Shown in pieces: positions 48,380 through 58,377 of a stretch of 64,000 nucleotides of DNA. The DNA is taken from positions 125,912 through 189,911 of the forward strand of contig NZ_LSOF01000005.1 in assembly GCF_001592875.1 (NCBI RefSeq), given 5' to 3'. The DNA is from Pseudomonas sp. BMS12. GTDB lineage: Bacteria; Pseudomonadota; Gammaproteobacteria; Pseudomonadales; Pseudomonadaceae. Made by a program: the position numbers and the translations under genes. Position 1 is the first letter of the stretch; every line of letters begins with the position of its first letter. The notes beneath the pieces were generated by a model. The model saw nothing but the letters and a program-made list of their open reading frames with translations. It was not told the origin of the DNA and searched no databases.

Positions 48380-50233
48380 TCAGAAACGCTCGATATCCGC
48401 TTTTTCCTTCAGTTGCTCGCGATAGGCAGCAAAGTCCTGCTGGCCGCTGCGCGAGGCGAGGAAGCGACGGTAGCTGACCTTCTCTTCATCGCTCAACTCA
48501 GCCTTGGCCTGCCCTACACCTTCCAGGCGCAGAACCACGAAGTCGCCATTGTTCAAACTGACACCGGCATAACTCGGCTGGCCGTCGACCGGTTTGGCCA
48601 TACGGAACAACGCCTGCAGCACCAGTGGGTCGACACCTTCCCGGCTACGATTGGCAGCTTCGACCTTGACCCAGCCATCCCCCGCGCTTTCGCCTTTCTC
48701 CAGGCTGGCCAGCAGAGCCTCGCCTTCGGACTTGGCGGCTTCACGGGACTTTTTCTGTGCCAGCGTCTGACGAATACCGGAGGCAACCTGCTCGAGCGGT
48801 AGCAGCTCAGGCTTCCGGTGCTCTTTCACACGCAGAACCAGAGTGGTGTCCGGATCGAGTTCGATAGCATTGCTGTTACCGCCATCTTCCAGAACCTCGG
48901 GAGCGTAGGCCGCTTGCACGACCTGGCGATTGGCAGTCACACCCTCGCCACCCTCACGCCCGAAAGGCGCACTGGTCTGCACCTGCAGCCCCAGTTCCTG
49001 AGCAGGCTGAGCCAGATCGGAAGCCTCGAAGCTGGCTTCTTCCAGCTCCTTGGCCGCCTCGACAAAGCGCTGCTCGACCCGCTGCGCCTTGACCTCATGC
49101 TCCAGCTTGTCTTTCAGGCTGGCAAAGCTCGGCACCTCAGGCGCCTGCACGTCCAACAGCTTGATCAGGTGCCAGCCAAATTCGCTACGCACCGGCGCCG
49201 AAACCTCACCCGCCTTCAGGGCATACAGGCTCTGTTCGAAGGCCGGATCATAGACACCCGGACCGGCGAAACCCAGGTCGCCGCCATTACTGGCCGAGCC
49301 AGGGTCCTGAGAAACCTCCTTGGCCAGCGCAGCAAAATCCTCGCCCTTGTCCAGGCGTTGCTTGACCTCTTCAAGCTTGGCCTTGGCCTGCTCGTCAGTG
49401 AGTTTATCGTTCACTTCCAGCAGGATGTGCGCGGCATGGCGCTGCTCGGCCAGGTTGGCGATTTCTTTCTGGTACAGCGCCTGCAACTCTTCGTCACTGG
49501 CCTCAACCTGATCAAAGAAAGCTTCCTTCTTCAGCTCCACATAGTCGATCACGACCTGCTCAGCGCTCATGTACTGATCGGGATGCTCGTCGTAGTAGGC
49601 CTTGACCTCGTCATCCTTGACCTCAACAGCCGAAGCATCAGTCTTCAGAGTGCGGCTGGAGAAGTCACGAGTCTGCTTGTCCAGCCGTACAAAGGCATCC
49701 ACCTCGGCGTCAGTGACAAAGCTGCTGGCAACCAGGGCAGCCTGCAGCTGGCTGACCAGAATGTCCTGCTTCAGACGCTCGCGGAACTGCATACGCGTGA
49801 AGCCCTGCTGCTGCAGGATCTGGTCATAACGCGCGGCGTCAAACTTACCCTCTACTTGGAATACCGGCATCTGCAGGATCAGTTGATCGAGAGCCGCATC
49901 GGAAATCGCCATGCCGGCGTCCTTGGCGCCCTGCAGCAGCAAGGTACGATCGATCAGACCATCCAGCGCCGAGTTACGCAGCAACTTGTCATCCAGCAAC
50001 GACGCGTCAAAGTCCTTGCCGAACTGCTGGATCAGCTGACGACGTTGCATGTCGACCGCAGTATTGAGGCTATTCAGGGTAATTTTTTCCCCATTGACCT
50101 CAGCAGCATTCCGGCTGTTACTGGTGGATTGGATGATGGCGTCGAAGCCGGTAAGGGCCAACAAGACGACGATCACACCAATGATGGTCTTGGCGATCCA
50201 GCCCTGGGAGTTGTCCCTGATATTCTGCAGCAT
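48380..50233 (-). CDS. ppiD: Periplasmic folding chaperone/peptidyl-prolyl isomerase PpiD
   Basis: PpiD is anchored in the inner membrane near the Sec translocon and aids newly exported proteins. The 617-residue product has one N-terminal helix (WIAKTIIGVIVVLLALTGFD), a SurA-like N-terminal chaperone region, a parvulin domain (about 263-360; RHAAHILLEV, GSASNGGDLGFAGPG, SEFGWHLIKLLD) and a C-terminal helical part. ATG 50233 follows CGGGGGAA, so the 27-codon upstream extension is not used. It lies downstream of hupB, with hupB's terminator between. Confidence 0.94.
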   Translation of the reverse strand: MLQNIRDNSQGWIAKTIIGVIVVLLALTGFDAIIQSTSNSRNAAEVNGEKITLNSLNTAVDMQRRQLIQQFGKDFDASLLDDKLLRNSALDGLIDRTLLLQGAKDAGMAISDAALDQLILQMPVFQVEGKFDAARYDQILQQQGFTRMQFRERLKQDILVSQLQAALVASSFVTDAEVDAFVRLDKQTRDFSSRTLKTDASAVEVKDDEVKAYYDEHPDQYMSAEQVVIDYVELKKEAFFDQVEASDEELQALYQKEIANLAEQRHAAHILLEVNDKLTDEQAKAKLEEVKQRLDKGEDFAALAKEVSQDPGSASNGGDLGFAGPGVYDPAFEQSLYALKAGEVSAPVRSEFGWHLIKLLDVQAPEVPSFASLKDKLEHEVKAQRVEQRFVEAAKELEEASFEASDLAQPAQELGLQVQTSAPFGREGGEGVTANRQVVQAAYAPEVLEDGGNSNAIELDPDTTLVLRVKEHRKPELLPLEQVASGIRQTLAQKKSREAAKSEGEALLASLEKGESAGDGWVKVEAANRSREGVDPLVLQALFRMAKPVDGQPSYAGVSLNNGDFVVLRLEGVGQAKAELSDEEKVSYRRFLASRSGQQDFAAYREQLKEKADIERF

Positions 50234-50301
50234 GCTTCCCCCGAAACGCCTGCACTGGGCTAACGGCCGTGCAGCGTGGGTATTGGGATCCGGATAAAAG
50301 A

Positions 50302-50325
50302 AAGGCGCATCCAAGGATGCGCCTT
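50302..50325 (-). terminator. Rho-independent terminator of hupB
   Basis: AAGGCGCATCC and GGATGCGCCTT pair around AA; on the minus strand a T-rich tract (CTTTCTTTTAT) follows. It separates hupB from ppiD. Confidence 0.85.
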
Positions 50326-50410
50326 CTCATAACTGATGGAGCGGATGGGACTCGCGCTCCGTATCCAGGCCGACCAGGTCAACCTGGATGGGCAAAGGCC
50401 AGAGAGACGC

Positions 50411-50683
50411 TTAGTTGACAGCGTCTTTCAGGGCTTTACCAGCTTTGAAACCTGGGATCTTGGCAGCAGCGATCTTGATCGGCTTGCCAGTCTGCGGGTT
50501 ACGGCCGGTACGAGCAGCGCGCTCTTTGACGGCGAAAGTACCGAAGCCAACCAGCACCACCGAGTCACCGGCCTTCAGAGCGCCAGTAACGGATTCGATT
50601 ACTGCGTCCAGCGCACGGCCAGCGACAGCTTTCGGGATATCAGCGGATGCGGCGATGGCATCAATCAGTTCCGACTTGTTCAC
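50411..50683 (-). CDS. hupB: Nucleoid DNA-binding protein HU-beta
   Basis: HU bends and compacts DNA. The 90-residue sequence is typical: [20 protein letters not shown], the dimer core, and the DNA-binding arm with [19 protein letters not shown] and [20 protein letters not shown]. It stands directly after lon, as in many gamma-proteobacteria, and has its own strong promoter (50776-50805) and terminator. Confidence 0.98.
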   Translation of the reverse strand: MNKSELIDAIAASADIPKAVAGRALDAVIESVTGALKAGDSVVLVGFGTFAVKERAARTGRNPQTGKPIKIAAAKIPGFKAGKALKDAVN

Positions 50684-50775
50684 TCTTAAGTCCCCTTATT
50701 TCCGTTGAGTTGTTTCTTAGTTGTTTGGTGTAAGCAAAGCGGGTGTCGAAAGGCCTGGCGACACATAAGAGCCGT

Positions 50776-50805
50776 TTTATAACAAGGGCTCGAAAATAGT
50801 GTCAA
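50776..50805 (-). promoter_or_regulatory. Sigma-70 promoter of hupB
   Basis: On the minus strand, TTGACA (50805-50800), 18 bp, then TATAAA (50781-50776), about 90 nt before the hupB ATG and just after the lon stop. Near-consensus, so hupB is likely strongly expressed on its own. Confidence 0.85.
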
Positions 50806-50818
50806 GGAAGCCTTCCGG

Positions 50819-53215
50819 CTAATGCGTGCTGATTCGCTCCTTGGAATCAGTCTCGCGAGACTCATCCTTTGCAACCATCTCGGGAGCCGCATCAGGCAAG
50901 GGCTCCGGGGCGTATTGCAGCGCAATTTGCAGGACCTCGTCAATCCATTTAACCGGCTTAATGGTCAGGTCTTGCTTAATATTTTCCGGAATTTCCTTGA
51001 GATCCCGCACATTCTCTTCCGGAATGATCACAGTCTTGATTCCACCGCGATGGGCGGCCAGGAGTTTTTCCTTGAGCCCACCAATTGCCAGTACCTGACC
51101 ACGCAAAGTGATCTCGCCGGTCATCGCCACATCGGCACGCACCGGAATCTGCGTCAGAGAAGACACCAATGCAGTGCACAGACCGATACCTGCACTTGGA
51201 CCATCCTTGGGAGTCGCACCTTCCGGCATGTGGATGTGTACATCACGCTTCTCGTGGAAATCCGGAGCGATACCCAGGCTCTTGGCCCGGCTGCGCACCA
51301 CAGTCAGAGCGGCGGTCATCGACTCGGCCATCACATCGCCGAGCGAGCCCGTCTTGATCAACTGACCTTTCCCCGGAACCACAGCCGTCTCAATGGTCAG
51401 CAGCTCGCCACCGACCTGAGTCCAGGCCAGACCGGTGACCTGGCCAATCTGATCCTGCTGTTCCGCCAAACCATGGCGATAGCGATGCACGCCGAGATAA
51501 TGCTCAAGCGAGTCTGACGTAACCACAGCCTTGAATCGGCGCTCTTTGGCATGTTCCTTGACGGCCTTGCGGCACACCTTGGCGATTTGCCGTTCCAAGC
51601 TCCGAACGCCCGCCTCACGGGTGTAGTAACGGATAGTGTCGCGAATGGCCGTCTCTTCGAACTCCAGCTCACCCTTTTTCAGGCCGTTCGCCTGGATCTG
51701 CTTGGGCGCCAGGTACTTGACGGCAATATTGACCTTCTCCTCCTCGGTGTAGCCGGGAAGACGAATTACCTCCATGCGGTCCAGCAGAGGGCCCGGAATA
51801 TTCATGGAGTTGGCAGTACAGATGAACATCACATCGGACAGGTCGTAGTCGACTTCCAGATAGTGATCGTTGAAGTTGTGATTCTGCTCCGGATCAAGCA
51901 CCTCCAGCAGCGCCGAAGCCGGATCACCACGCATGTCGCTGCCCATTTTGTCGATCTCGTCGAGCAGGAACAGCGGATTGCGCACGCCAACCTTGGTCAG
52001 TTTCTGGATCAACCGCCCCGGCATCGAACCGATATAGGTGCGGCGATGGCCGCGGATTTCCGCCTCGTCACGCACACCACCCAGAGCCATGCGCACGAAC
52101 TTGCGATTGGTGGCTCGAGCGATGGATTCGGCCAGCGAGGTCTTGCCCACACCAGGCGGTCCAACCAGGCAGAGCACAGGGCCCTTGAGCTTCTTCACAC
52201 GCTTCTGTACGGCGAGATACTCAAGAATGCGTTCCTTCACCTCCTCCAGGCCGAAATGGTCGGCCTCGAGGATATCCTCTGCCCTGGACAGATCCAGGCG
52301 CACCTTGCTTTCGGCCTTCCACGGCACATTGGTCAGCCAATCGATGTAAGAACGCACGACAGTGGCCTCGGCAGACATCGGCGACATCTGCTTGAGCTTG
52401 TTCAGCTCGGCCGTGGCCTTGGCATGCGCCTCTTTGGTCAGGCCAGCGTTTTCGATGCGCTTCTTCAGCTCATCGACTTCGTTATGCCCCTCATCGATGT
52501 CGCCCAGCTCCTTCTGAATGGCCTTCATCTGCTCATTCAGATAGTACTCACGCTGACTGCGCTCCATCTGTTTCTTGACGCGACCACGGATACGCTTCTC
52601 GACCTGCAGCAAATCGATCTCGGCATCCAGCAACGCCAGCACGTGCTCAACCCGCTCAGCCAGGCTGGTGATCTCAAGAATTTCCTGCTTCTGCTCGATC
52701 TTCAGCACCATATGCGCCGCCATGGTGTCGACCAGGCGCGCCGGCTCATCAATGCTATTCAGCGAAGAAAGCACTTCCGCAGGCACCTTCTTGCCCAGCT
52801 GCACGTACTGCTCGAACTGGCTGAGCAAGCTGCGAGTGAACACTTCGGACTCGCGCTCGGCCGCATCCTGCTCATCGACCAGCTGCACTTCGGCGCGATA
52901 ATGCCCGTCCACCTCAATGAACCTTTCAACGGCACCGCGCTGCTCACCTTCGACCAGCACCTTGACCGTACCGTCCGGCAGCTTGAGCAGCTGCAGTACA
53001 GTGGCAACCGTGCCCATGCGGTAGAGCGCATCCTCACCCGGATCATCATCAGCCGGATTACGTTGGGCCAGCAGAAGAATCTGCTTGTCACCGGTCATCG
53101 CCGCCTCAAGGGCCTCGATGGACTTCTCACGACCGACAAACAGCGGGATGACCATGTGCGGATAGACCACGACATCACGCAGCGGCAAGAGAGGCAATTC
53201 GATGGTTGTCTTCAT
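50819..53215 (-). CDS. lon: ATP-dependent protease Lon
   Basis: Lon degrades misfolded and regulatory proteins. The 798-residue product has the N-terminal LAN domain (about 1-200), a coiled linker, the AAA+ module with Walker A GPPGVGKT and Walker B FLLDEID, and the protease domain with the Ser674-Lys717 dyad ([10 protein letters not shown] and [11 protein letters not shown]). The tail after about residue 775 is polar and variable. It lies between clpX and hupB, and a sigma-32-like promoter precedes it (53273-53301). The two large antisense frames over it are shadows. Confidence 0.98.
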   Translation of the reverse strand: MKTTIELPLLPLRDVVVYPHMVIPLFVGREKSIEALEAAMTGDKQILLLAQRNPADDDPGEDALYRMGTVATVLQLLKLPDGTVKVLVEGEQRGAVERFIEVDGHYRAEVQLVDEQDAAERESEVFTRSLLSQFEQYVQLGKKVPAEVLSSLNSIDEPARLVDTMAAHMVLKIEQKQEILEITSLAERVEHVLALLDAEIDLLQVEKRIRGRVKKQMERSQREYYLNEQMKAIQKELGDIDEGHNEVDELKKRIENAGLTKEAHAKATAELNKLKQMSPMSAEATVVRSYIDWLTNVPWKAESKVRLDLSRAEDILEADHFGLEEVKERILEYLAVQKRVKKLKGPVLCLVGPPGVGKTSLAESIARATNRKFVRMALGGVRDEAEIRGHRRTYIGSMPGRLIQKLTKVGVRNPLFLLDEIDKMGSDMRGDPASALLEVLDPEQNHNFNDHYLEVDYDLSDVMFICTANSMNIPGPLLDRMEVIRLPGYTEEEKVNIAVKYLAPKQIQANGLKKGELEFEETAIRDTIRYYTREAGVRSLERQIAKVCRKAVKEHAKERRFKAVVTSDSLEHYLGVHRYRHGLAEQQDQIGQVTGLAWTQVGGELLTIETAVVPGKGQLIKTGSLGDVMAESMTAALTVVRSRAKSLGIAPDFHEKRDVHIHMPEGATPKDGPSAGIGLCTALVSSLTQIPVRADVAMTGEITLRGQVLAIGGLKEKLLAAHRGGIKTVIIPEENVRDLKEIPENIKQDLTIKPVKWIDEVLQIALQYAPEPLPDAAPEMVAKDESRETDSKERISTH

Positions 53216-53272
53216 GATTTCAGCTCTACGGCGGCCATTCGGCCGTAAACGGACGGGATACCCTTGAACCTA

Positions 53273-53301
53273 AGATGGGGCCAGCCCTAGGAAAAAACAA
53301 G
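53273..53301 (-). promoter_or_regulatory. Candidate heat-shock (sigma-32) promoter of lon
   Basis: On the minus strand, CTTGTTT (53301-53295) is followed after 14 bp by CCCCATCT (53280-53273). The -10 element matches the sigma-32 consensus CCCCATNT exactly; the -35 agrees in CTTG only. It lies about 58 nt before the lon ATG. Confidence 0.6.
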
Positions 53302-53319
53302 CGAGAAAGACGCAAAAGC

Positions 53320-53341
53320 AAAGGGCCCCGCAGGGCCCTTT
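53320..53341 (-). terminator. Rho-independent terminator of clpX
   Basis: AAAGGGCCC and GGGCCCTTT pair around CGCA, 9 bp after the clpX stop. On the minus strand a TTTGCTTTT tract extends it. Confidence 0.8.
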
Positions 53342-53350
53342 GTTACATCA

Positions 53351-54631
53351 TCATGCGTCAGGCGCGGCCTTTGCAGGCGGCTCACTGTTCTCATAGATGA
53401 GCAATGGCTGGGAATTGCCCTCGATGACGCTTTCGTCGATCACCACCTTGCTGACCTCGGACTGCGAGGGAATCTCATACATGGTGTCAAGGAGTACGCC
53501 CTCGAGGATCGAACGCAGGCCACGTGCGCCAGTCTTGCGCTCCAGAGCCTTGTGCGCGACAGCTTTCAGCGCATCGGCACGGAACTCAAGATCGACACCT
53601 TCCATCTCGAACAGCTTGGCGTACTGCTTGGTCAAGGCGTTCTTCGGCTCGGTCAGAATCTGCATCAATGCTGCTTCATCCAACTCGTCGAGAGTAGCGA
53701 TGACTGGCAGACGACCGACGAACTCGGGAATCAGACCAAACTTGACCAGATCATCAGGCTCGACTTCGCGCAGCGCCTCGCCAACCTTCTTGCCCAGGTC
53801 CTGGCTGCGCACTTCGGCATTAAAGCCGATGCCGCCTTTGGTGGAACGCGACTGGATAACCTTCTCCAGACCAGCGAATGCACCACCGCAGATGAACAGG
53901 ATGTTGCGAGTGTCGACTTGCAAGAATTCCTGCTGTGGATGCTTGCGGCCACCCTGCGGCGGAACCGAAGCCACGGTACCTTCGATCAGCTTGAGCAGTG
54001 CCTGTTGCACCCCCTCACCCGAAACGTCACGAGTGATGGATGGGTTGTCCGACTTGCGCGAAATCTTGTCGATTTCATCGATGTAGACAATGCCCATCTG
54101 GGCTTTTTCTACGTCGTAGTCGCACTTCTGCAACAGTTTCTGAATGATATTCTCGACGTCCTCGCCCACATAACCGGCTTCGGTCAGGGTAGTGGCATCG
54201 GCGATGGTAAAGGGAACGTTGAGCAAGCGCGCCAATGTCTCGGCCAGCAGCGTCTTGCCCGAACCGGTAGGTCCGATCAGCAGGATGTTGCTTTTGCCCA
54301 GCTCGACGTCATCTTTCTTCTCGCGCTGATTCAGGCGCTTGTAGTGGTTGTACACAGCAACGGAGAGCACCTTCTTGGCACGCTCCTGACCGATCACATA
54401 CTGATCCAGGATGCCGCTGATTTCCTTGGGGGCAGGCAACTTGTGAGCGCTGCTCTCGGCCTGGGCTTCCTGCACCTCCTCACGGATGATGTCGTTGCAC
54501 AGGTCGACGCACTCGTCGCAGATAAAGACCGAGGGCCCGGCGATCAGCTTGCGTACTTCGTGTTGGCTTTTGCCACAGAAGGAGCAATAGAGCAGCTTGC
54601 CGTTATCCTCGCCATTGCGGGTGTCAGTCAT
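53351..54631 (-). CDS. clpX: ATP-dependent Clp protease ATP-binding subunit ClpX
   Basis: ClpX unfolds substrates and feeds them to ClpP. The 426-residue product has the N-terminal zinc-binding domain (CSFCGK and CDECVDLC), the AAA+ module with GPTGSGKT and Walker [10 protein letters not shown], the pore loop GYVGEDVE, and the ClpP-docking IGF loop in [12 protein letters not shown] 54631 ([10 protein letters not shown]) is the normal family start. It lies 107 bp downstream of clpP on the same strand, with a weak sigma-32-like element in between and a terminator after it. Confidence 0.98.
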   Translation of the reverse strand: MTDTRNGEDNGKLLYCSFCGKSQHEVRKLIAGPSVFICDECVDLCNDIIREEVQEAQAESSAHKLPAPKEISGILDQYVIGQERAKKVLSVAVYNHYKRLNQREKKDDVELGKSNILLIGPTGSGKTLLAETLARLLNVPFTIADATTLTEAGYVGEDVENIIQKLLQKCDYDVEKAQMGIVYIDEIDKISRKSDNPSITRDVSGEGVQQALLKLIEGTVASVPPQGGRKHPQQEFLQVDTRNILFICGGAFAGLEKVIQSRSTKGGIGFNAEVRSQDLGKKVGEALREVEPDDLVKFGLIPEFVGRLPVIATLDELDEAALMQILTEPKNALTKQYAKLFEMEGVDLEFRADALKAVAHKALERKTGARGLRSILEGVLLDTMYEIPSQSEVSKVVIDESVIEGNSQPLLIYENSEPPAKAAPDA

Positions 54632-54664
54632 TCGATCGATCCAATACGGTAGGCATGAAACACA

Positions 54665-54693
54665 AGATGAAGGCAATTGCAGGCATTTTCAAG
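54665..54693 (-). promoter_or_regulatory. Possible heat-shock promoter before clpX
   Basis: On the minus strand, CTTGAAA (54693-54687) matches the sigma-32 -35 fully; 13 bp later CCTTCATCT (54673-54665) is a poorer version of CCCCATNT. A 7-bp hairpin (GCCGGGC/GCCCGGC, 54705-54720) lies just upstream, after the clpP stop. Confidence 0.4.
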
Positions 54694-54738
54694 CCTGCGG
54701 GACAGCCGGGCACGCCCGGCCGTCATGCGAGGGCGCGA

Positions 54739-55380
54739 TCAGACAGCCAGCTGACGCCGCGTCAGAACCTGATCGATGAGGCCATATTTGACCGCATCAT
54801 CGCCACTCATGAAGTTGTCGCGGTCCGTATCCTTGGCAATCACATCGATCGGCTGCTTGCAGTGGTCAGCCAGAATTTTGTTCAGGCGCTCACGAATGGT
54901 GAGGATCTCGCGAGCGTGGATCTCGATATCCGAGGCCTGACCCTGGAAGCCGCCCAGCGGTTGGTGAATCATCATGCGCGAGTGCGGCAGACAGTAACGC
55001 TTGCCTGCGGCGCCGCCAGCCAGGAGCAACGCCCCCATGCTGCAGGCCTGACCGATGCAGATGGTCGACACATCGGGCTTGATGAACTGCATGGTGTCGT
55101 AGATCGACATGCCGGCAGTCACCGAGCCACCCGGGGAATTGATGTAAAGGTGGATATCCTTGTCCGGATTCTCCGCCTCAAGGAACAGCAGCTGGGCCAC
55201 CACCAGGTTGGCCATGTAGTCCTCGACCTGGCCGACCAGGAAGATCACCCGCTCCTTCAACAGGCGCGAGTAAATGTCGTAGGCGCGCTCGCCACGGGCG
55301 GACTGCTCGATCACCATTGGCACGAGGCCGCCGGCGGCTTGGATGTCAGGCATGGAGTTCATGAAAGAATTGTGCGACAT
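54739..55380 (-). CDS. clpP: ATP-dependent Clp protease proteolytic subunit ClpP
   Basis: ClpP forms the tetradecameric serine protease chamber used by ClpX and ClpA. The 213-residue protein has the catalytic triad Ser114 ([10 protein letters not shown]), His139 (MMIHQPLGG) and Asp188 (KDTDRDNF). ATG 55380 (MSHNSF) matches the P. aeruginosa length and has GGGAGAG about 10 nt upstream. It follows tig after 92 bp containing a strong hairpin, and clpX follows it. Confidence 0.98.
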   Translation of the reverse strand: MSHNSFMNSMPDIQAAGGLVPMVIEQSARGERAYDIYSRLLKERVIFLVGQVEDYMANLVVAQLLFLEAENPDKDIHLYINSPGGSVTAGMSIYDTMQFIKPDVSTICIGQACSMGALLLAGGAAGKRYCLPHSRMMIHQPLGGFQGQASDIEIHAREILTIRERLNKILADHCKQPIDVIAKDTDRDNFMSGDDAVKYGLIDQVLTRRQLAV

Positions 55381-55421
55381 GTCTAGCGATCTCTCCCTAA
55401 TAGTCATGTCTCTAAAGACGC

Positions 55422-55449
55422 ATAAGCCAGCGCGAAGGCTGGCTTATGG
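55422..55449 (-). terminator. Strong hairpin between tig and clpP
   Basis: CATAAGCCAGC and GCTGGCTTATG form an 11-bp perfect stem around GCGAAG. On the minus strand the bases after it (CGTCTTTAG) are only partly T-rich, so it may act as an attenuating terminator or RNA-processing site rather than a full stop. Confidence 0.55.
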
Positions 55450-55472
55450 TTGTGCTCGAACGAGGCGAGGGA

Positions 55473-56783
55473 TCAGGCTGCTTGCGGAGCTTCCGCCGGC
55501 TTGACCGCTTCTTCGTAGGAGACCGCTTTGTCGGTCACGCTGGCCTTCTGCAGGACAGTATCTACAACTTGCTCTTCCAGTACAACCGAACGCACTTCGT
55601 TCAGCTGCTGGTCGTTCTTGTAGTACCAGGCCACGACCTGCTGCGGCTCTTGGTAAGCAGAGGCCATTTCCTCGATCAGCTCGCGCACGCGGGCTTCGTC
55701 AGCCTTCAGCTCGCTCTGCTTGACCACTTCGGCAACGATCAGACCCAGCACCACGCGACGCTTGGCCTGCTCTTCGAACAGCTCGGCCGGCAGCTGATCC
55801 GGCTTGATGTTGCCACCGAACTGCTGAACAGCCTGCACGCGCAGACGATTGACTTCGTTGCCGATCAGAGCCTTCGGTACTTCGACCGGGTTGGCGGCCA
55901 GCAGACCTTCCATTACCTGGTTCTTGACCTTGGACTTGATGGCCTGGCGCAGCTCGCGCTCCATGTTCTTGCGCACTTCGGCACGGAAGCCTTCCATGCC
56001 GCCTTCCTTGACACCGAACAGGGCGAAGAAGTCGTCATTCAGTTCCGGCAGTTGCGGAGCGGAAACGCTGTTGACGGTGACGGTGAACTCGGCGGTTTTG
56101 CCGGCCAGGTCCAGATTCTGGTAATCCTCCGGGAAAGTCGGATTGATCACACGCTCTTCGCCAGCCTTGACGCCAACTAGTGCATCTTCGAAGCCCGGAA
56201 TCATGCGACCGGAGCCCAGTACCAGCGCAGTACCCTTGGCGCTGCCGCCGGCGAAGGCTTCGCCGTCGATCTTGCCGACGAAGTCGATGTTCAGCTGGTC
56301 GCCATTCTCGGCAGCACGCTCGACGGCTTCGAAACGGGTGTTCTGCTTGCGCAGGATTTCCAGCATGTTGTCGACATCGCTGTCAGCGACATCAGCCTGC
56401 AGGCGCTCGACGGCGATGCCGTCGAAGCCAGCCAGCTGGATTTCCGGGAACACTTCGAAAGTAGCGACGTACTCGAGATCCTTGCCCTTCTCGAAGGTTT
56501 TCGGCTCGACAGACGGCGCACCCGCCGGATTCAGCTTCTGCTCGACGATGGCCTCGTAGAAGGTCGCCTGGATCAGATCACCCAGCGCTTCCTGACGAGC
56601 GGAGTCTTCGTAGCGCTGACGGATGACGTTCATCGGCACCTTGCCGGGACGGAAACCAGCAACCTTGGCACGACGGGCAGTCTGTTGCAGACGCTTGGTC
56701 ACTTCGGTCTCGATGCGCTCGGCCGGTACGCCGATAGTCATGCGACGCTCAAGAGCGGAGGTGCTTTCAACAGAAACTTGCAT
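55473..56783 (-). CDS. tig: Trigger factor
   Basis: Trigger factor is the ribosome-bound chaperone and prolyl isomerase that meets nascent chains. The 436-residue product has the ribosome-docking signature GFRPGKVP (within about residues 42-50), a central FKBP-like domain (about 155-245; [15 protein letters not shown]) and the C-terminal chaperone arms. The last 20 residues are Ala/Pro/Glu-rich. ATG 56783 (MQVSVESTS) follows CGAGGAA. It is first in the tig-clpP-clpX-lon series, downstream of three tRNA genes on the same strand. Confidence 0.97.
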   Translation of the reverse strand: MQVSVESTSALERRMTIGVPAERIETEVTKRLQQTARRAKVAGFRPGKVPMNVIRQRYEDSARQEALGDLIQATFYEAIVEQKLNPAGAPSVEPKTFEKGKDLEYVATFEVFPEIQLAGFDGIAVERLQADVADSDVDNMLEILRKQNTRFEAVERAAENGDQLNIDFVGKIDGEAFAGGSAKGTALVLGSGRMIPGFEDALVGVKAGEERVINPTFPEDYQNLDLAGKTAEFTVTVNSVSAPQLPELNDDFFALFGVKEGGMEGFRAEVRKNMERELRQAIKSKVKNQVMEGLLAANPVEVPKALIGNEVNRLRVQAVQQFGGNIKPDQLPAELFEEQAKRRVVLGLIVAEVVKQSELKADEARVRELIEEMASAYQEPQQVVAWYYKNDQQLNEVRSVVLEEQVVDTVLQKASVTDKAVSYEEAVKPAEAPQAA

Positions 56784-56843
56784 GGATATTCCTCGTTGCA
56801 CAGACATAAGCCGGCCGTTCCGGCCCCAAAATCAAAGGCGAGC

Positions 56844-56872
56844 ATTCTAGTGGCTCGAATAGCAGAAGTCAC
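56844..56872 (-). promoter_or_regulatory. Probable promoter of tig
   Basis: On the minus strand, GTGACT (56872-56867), 17 bp, then TAGAAT (56849-56844), about 60 nt before the tig ATG. The -10 is good and the -35 moderate. Confidence 0.5.
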
Positions 56873-56922
56873 CTGCACAAACGAGCACAAAAACCGGCGG
56901 GATATAAAAGGAAGGAAGAAGA

Positions 56923-57007
56923 TGGTGCGGACGGAGAGACTCGAACTCTCACACCTTGCGGCGCCAGAACCTAAATCTGGTGTGTCTACCAATTTCACCA
57001 CGTCCGC
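56923..57007 (-). tRNA. tRNA-Leu (anticodon UAG)
   Basis: An 85-nt class II tRNA with a long variable arm. The minus strand starts GCGGACG and ends CGTCCGC plus encoded CCA. The anticodon stem CCAGA/TCTGG encloses TTTAGGT, giving TAG (complement of 56971-56973), which reads CUA. The T-arm has GTTCGAGTC. Confidence 0.97.
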
Positions 57008-57062
57008 GTGGTAACGCTTTAAACGAAAACGCCAGGCCTTGGGCCTGGCGCTTTCTCGAATA

Positions 57063-57138
57063 TGGGGTGGACGATGGGAATCGAACCCACGACACCAGGA
57101 GCCACAATCCTGTGCTCTACCAACTGAGCTACGCCCAC
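57063..57138 (-). tRNA. tRNA-His (anticodon GUG)
   Basis: A 76-nt cloverleaf with encoded CCA. The anticodon stem CAGGA/TCCTG encloses TTGTGGC, giving GTG. The extra 5' G of tRNA-His is encoded at 57139 opposite C73. The gene lies between the Leu and Arg tRNA genes on the same strand. Confidence 0.97.
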
Positions 57139-57169
57139 CATATTGCGTTGCTTGTGCCTGATTCGCCAA

Positions 57170-57246
57170 TGGCGCACCCGGCAGGACTCGAACCTGCGAC
57201 CATCCGCTTAGAAGGCGGATGCTCTATCCAGCTGAGCTACGGGCGC
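57170..57246 (-). tRNA. tRNA-Arg (anticodon UCU)
   Basis: A 77-nt cloverleaf with encoded CCA. The acceptor pairs GCGCCCG with CGGGTGC (one G-U pair), and the anticodon stem CCGCC/AGCGG region encloses TTCTAAG, giving TCT for AGA codons. It is the promoter-proximal gene of the Arg-His-Leu cluster. Confidence 0.97.
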
Positions 57247-57342
57247 TTAATCATCTGCGAACAGACTTTAAAGCTACAGCTCCAGCCACCAGGGCTGTCG
57301 CCTTCTTACCCAGCGACTGGCTGTGCTCGACAAGCGGGGCGA

Positions 57343-57371
57343 ATCTTATATAGCCACCGCACATGCGTCAA
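57343..57371 (-). promoter_or_regulatory. Promoter of the tRNA operon
   Basis: On the minus strand, TTGACG (57371-57366), 17 bp, then TAAGAT (57348-57343) within TATATAAGATT. A GC-rich segment (CGCCCCGC) follows the -10, as in stringently controlled stable-RNA promoters. It lies about 100 nt before tRNA-Arg. Confidence 0.75.
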
Positions 57372-57432
57372 CACGAATTTCAAAAAAATTTCTTTGAGAT
57401 AAAGGAGTTACAGGAAAGGGTGACGCATGTGC
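57359..57432. repeat. Perfect 12-bp inverted repeat between the tRNA operon and folD
   Basis: GCACATGCGTCA (57359-57370) and TGACGCATGTGC (57421-57432) are exact reverse complements, 50 bp apart. The left arm overlaps the -35 box of the tRNA promoter. The space between holds an A/T-rich stretch. The 260-bp gap 57247-57506 contains no gene; a weak folD promoter (TTGCCC, 16 bp, GAGAAT at 57435-57462) may be present. Confidence 0.6.
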
Positions 57433-57506
57433 CTTTGCCCCATCGACCGCCCATGCGAGAATGGACGACCTTTTTCTCATCCTTCCTCATGGTTTAAGCA
57501 CGCGTC

Positions 57507-58361
57507 ATGACCGCACAACTGATCGATGGCAAAGCCATTGCCGCCAAGCTCCGCCAGGAAATCGCCCAACGTGTCACCGAGCGCCGCCAACAGGGCCTGC
57601 GCGCTCCTGGCCTGGCGGTAATTCTGGTCGGCAGTGATCCAGCCTCGCAGGTGTATGTCTCGCACAAGCGTAAGGACTGCGAGGAAGTCGGCTTCGTCTC
57701 CGTAGCCCACGACCTACCCGCAAACACCACTCAAGGTGAGCTGCTGGGACTGATCGACCAGCTCAACCGTGACAACGCCATCGACGGGATCCTGGTTCAG
57801 CTACCCCTGCCCGCCCACCTGGACGCATCGCAACTGCTGGAGCGCATCAGCCCGGACAAGGACGTAGACGGTTTCCACCCGTTCAACGTTGGCCGCTTGT
57901 CGCAGCGCATGCCACTGCTGCGGCCCTGCACCCCGAAAGGCATCATGACCCTGCTGGAAAGCACCGGCGTTGATCTGCACGGTCAGCATGCCGTGATCGT
58001 CGGCGCCTCCAACATCGTTGGTCGCCCCATGGCCCTGGAGCTGCTGCTGGCCGGCAGTACCGTGACCGTGACTCACCGTTTCACCAAGGATCTGCCCGGC
58101 CATCTGGCCCAGGCCGACATCGTCGTGGTAGCTGCCGGCAAGCCTGGCCTGGTCAAAGGTGAGTGGATCAAGCCAGGCGCCATCGTCATCGACGTCGGCA
58201 TCAACCGCCAGGCCGACGGCAAGCTGGTGGGTGATGTGGAGTTTGATGTGGCCGCCGAACGCGCCGGCTGGATCACCCCGGTTCCCGGTGGCGTCGGCCC
58301 GATGACCCGCGCCTGTCTGCTGGAGAACACCCTGTACGCCGCAGAACATCTGCACGCGTAA
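57507..58361 (+). CDS. folD: Methylenetetrahydrofolate dehydrogenase/cyclohydrolase
   Basis: FolD interconverts 5,10-methylene-, methenyl- and 10-formyl-tetrahydrofolate, supplying one-carbon units. The 284-residue protein has the catalytic lysine Lys54 in [11 protein letters not shown], the [10 protein letters not shown] and DKDVDGFHP motifs, the NADP site around [11 protein letters not shown] and the C-terminal [15 protein letters not shown] 57507 is the family start although its Shine-Dalgarno sequence is weak. It is divergent from the tRNA operon and is followed by a strong terminator. Confidence 0.97.
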   Translation: MTAQLIDGKAIAAKLRQEIAQRVTERRQQGLRAPGLAVILVGSDPASQVYVSHKRKDCEEVGFVSVAHDLPANTTQGELLGLIDQLNRDNAIDGILVQLPLPAHLDASQLLERISPDKDVDGFHPFNVGRLSQRMPLLRPCTPKGIMTLLESTGVDLHGQHAVIVGASNIVGRPMALELLLAGSTVTVTHRFTKDLPGHLAQADIVVVAAGKPGLVKGEWIKPGAIVIDVGINRQADGKLVGDVEFDVAAERAGWITPVPGGVGPMTRACLLENTLYAAEHLHA

Positions 58362-58377
58362 GCGGAACTGCAGCAAT

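Noticed and set aside
51551..53248. 565-codon plus-strand frame over lon
   Set aside because: Antisense of a full-length Lon; no supporting features.
56738..57402. Open frames across the tRNA cluster
   Set aside because: They run through three clear tRNA genes with encoded CCA ends; protein coding here is not credible.
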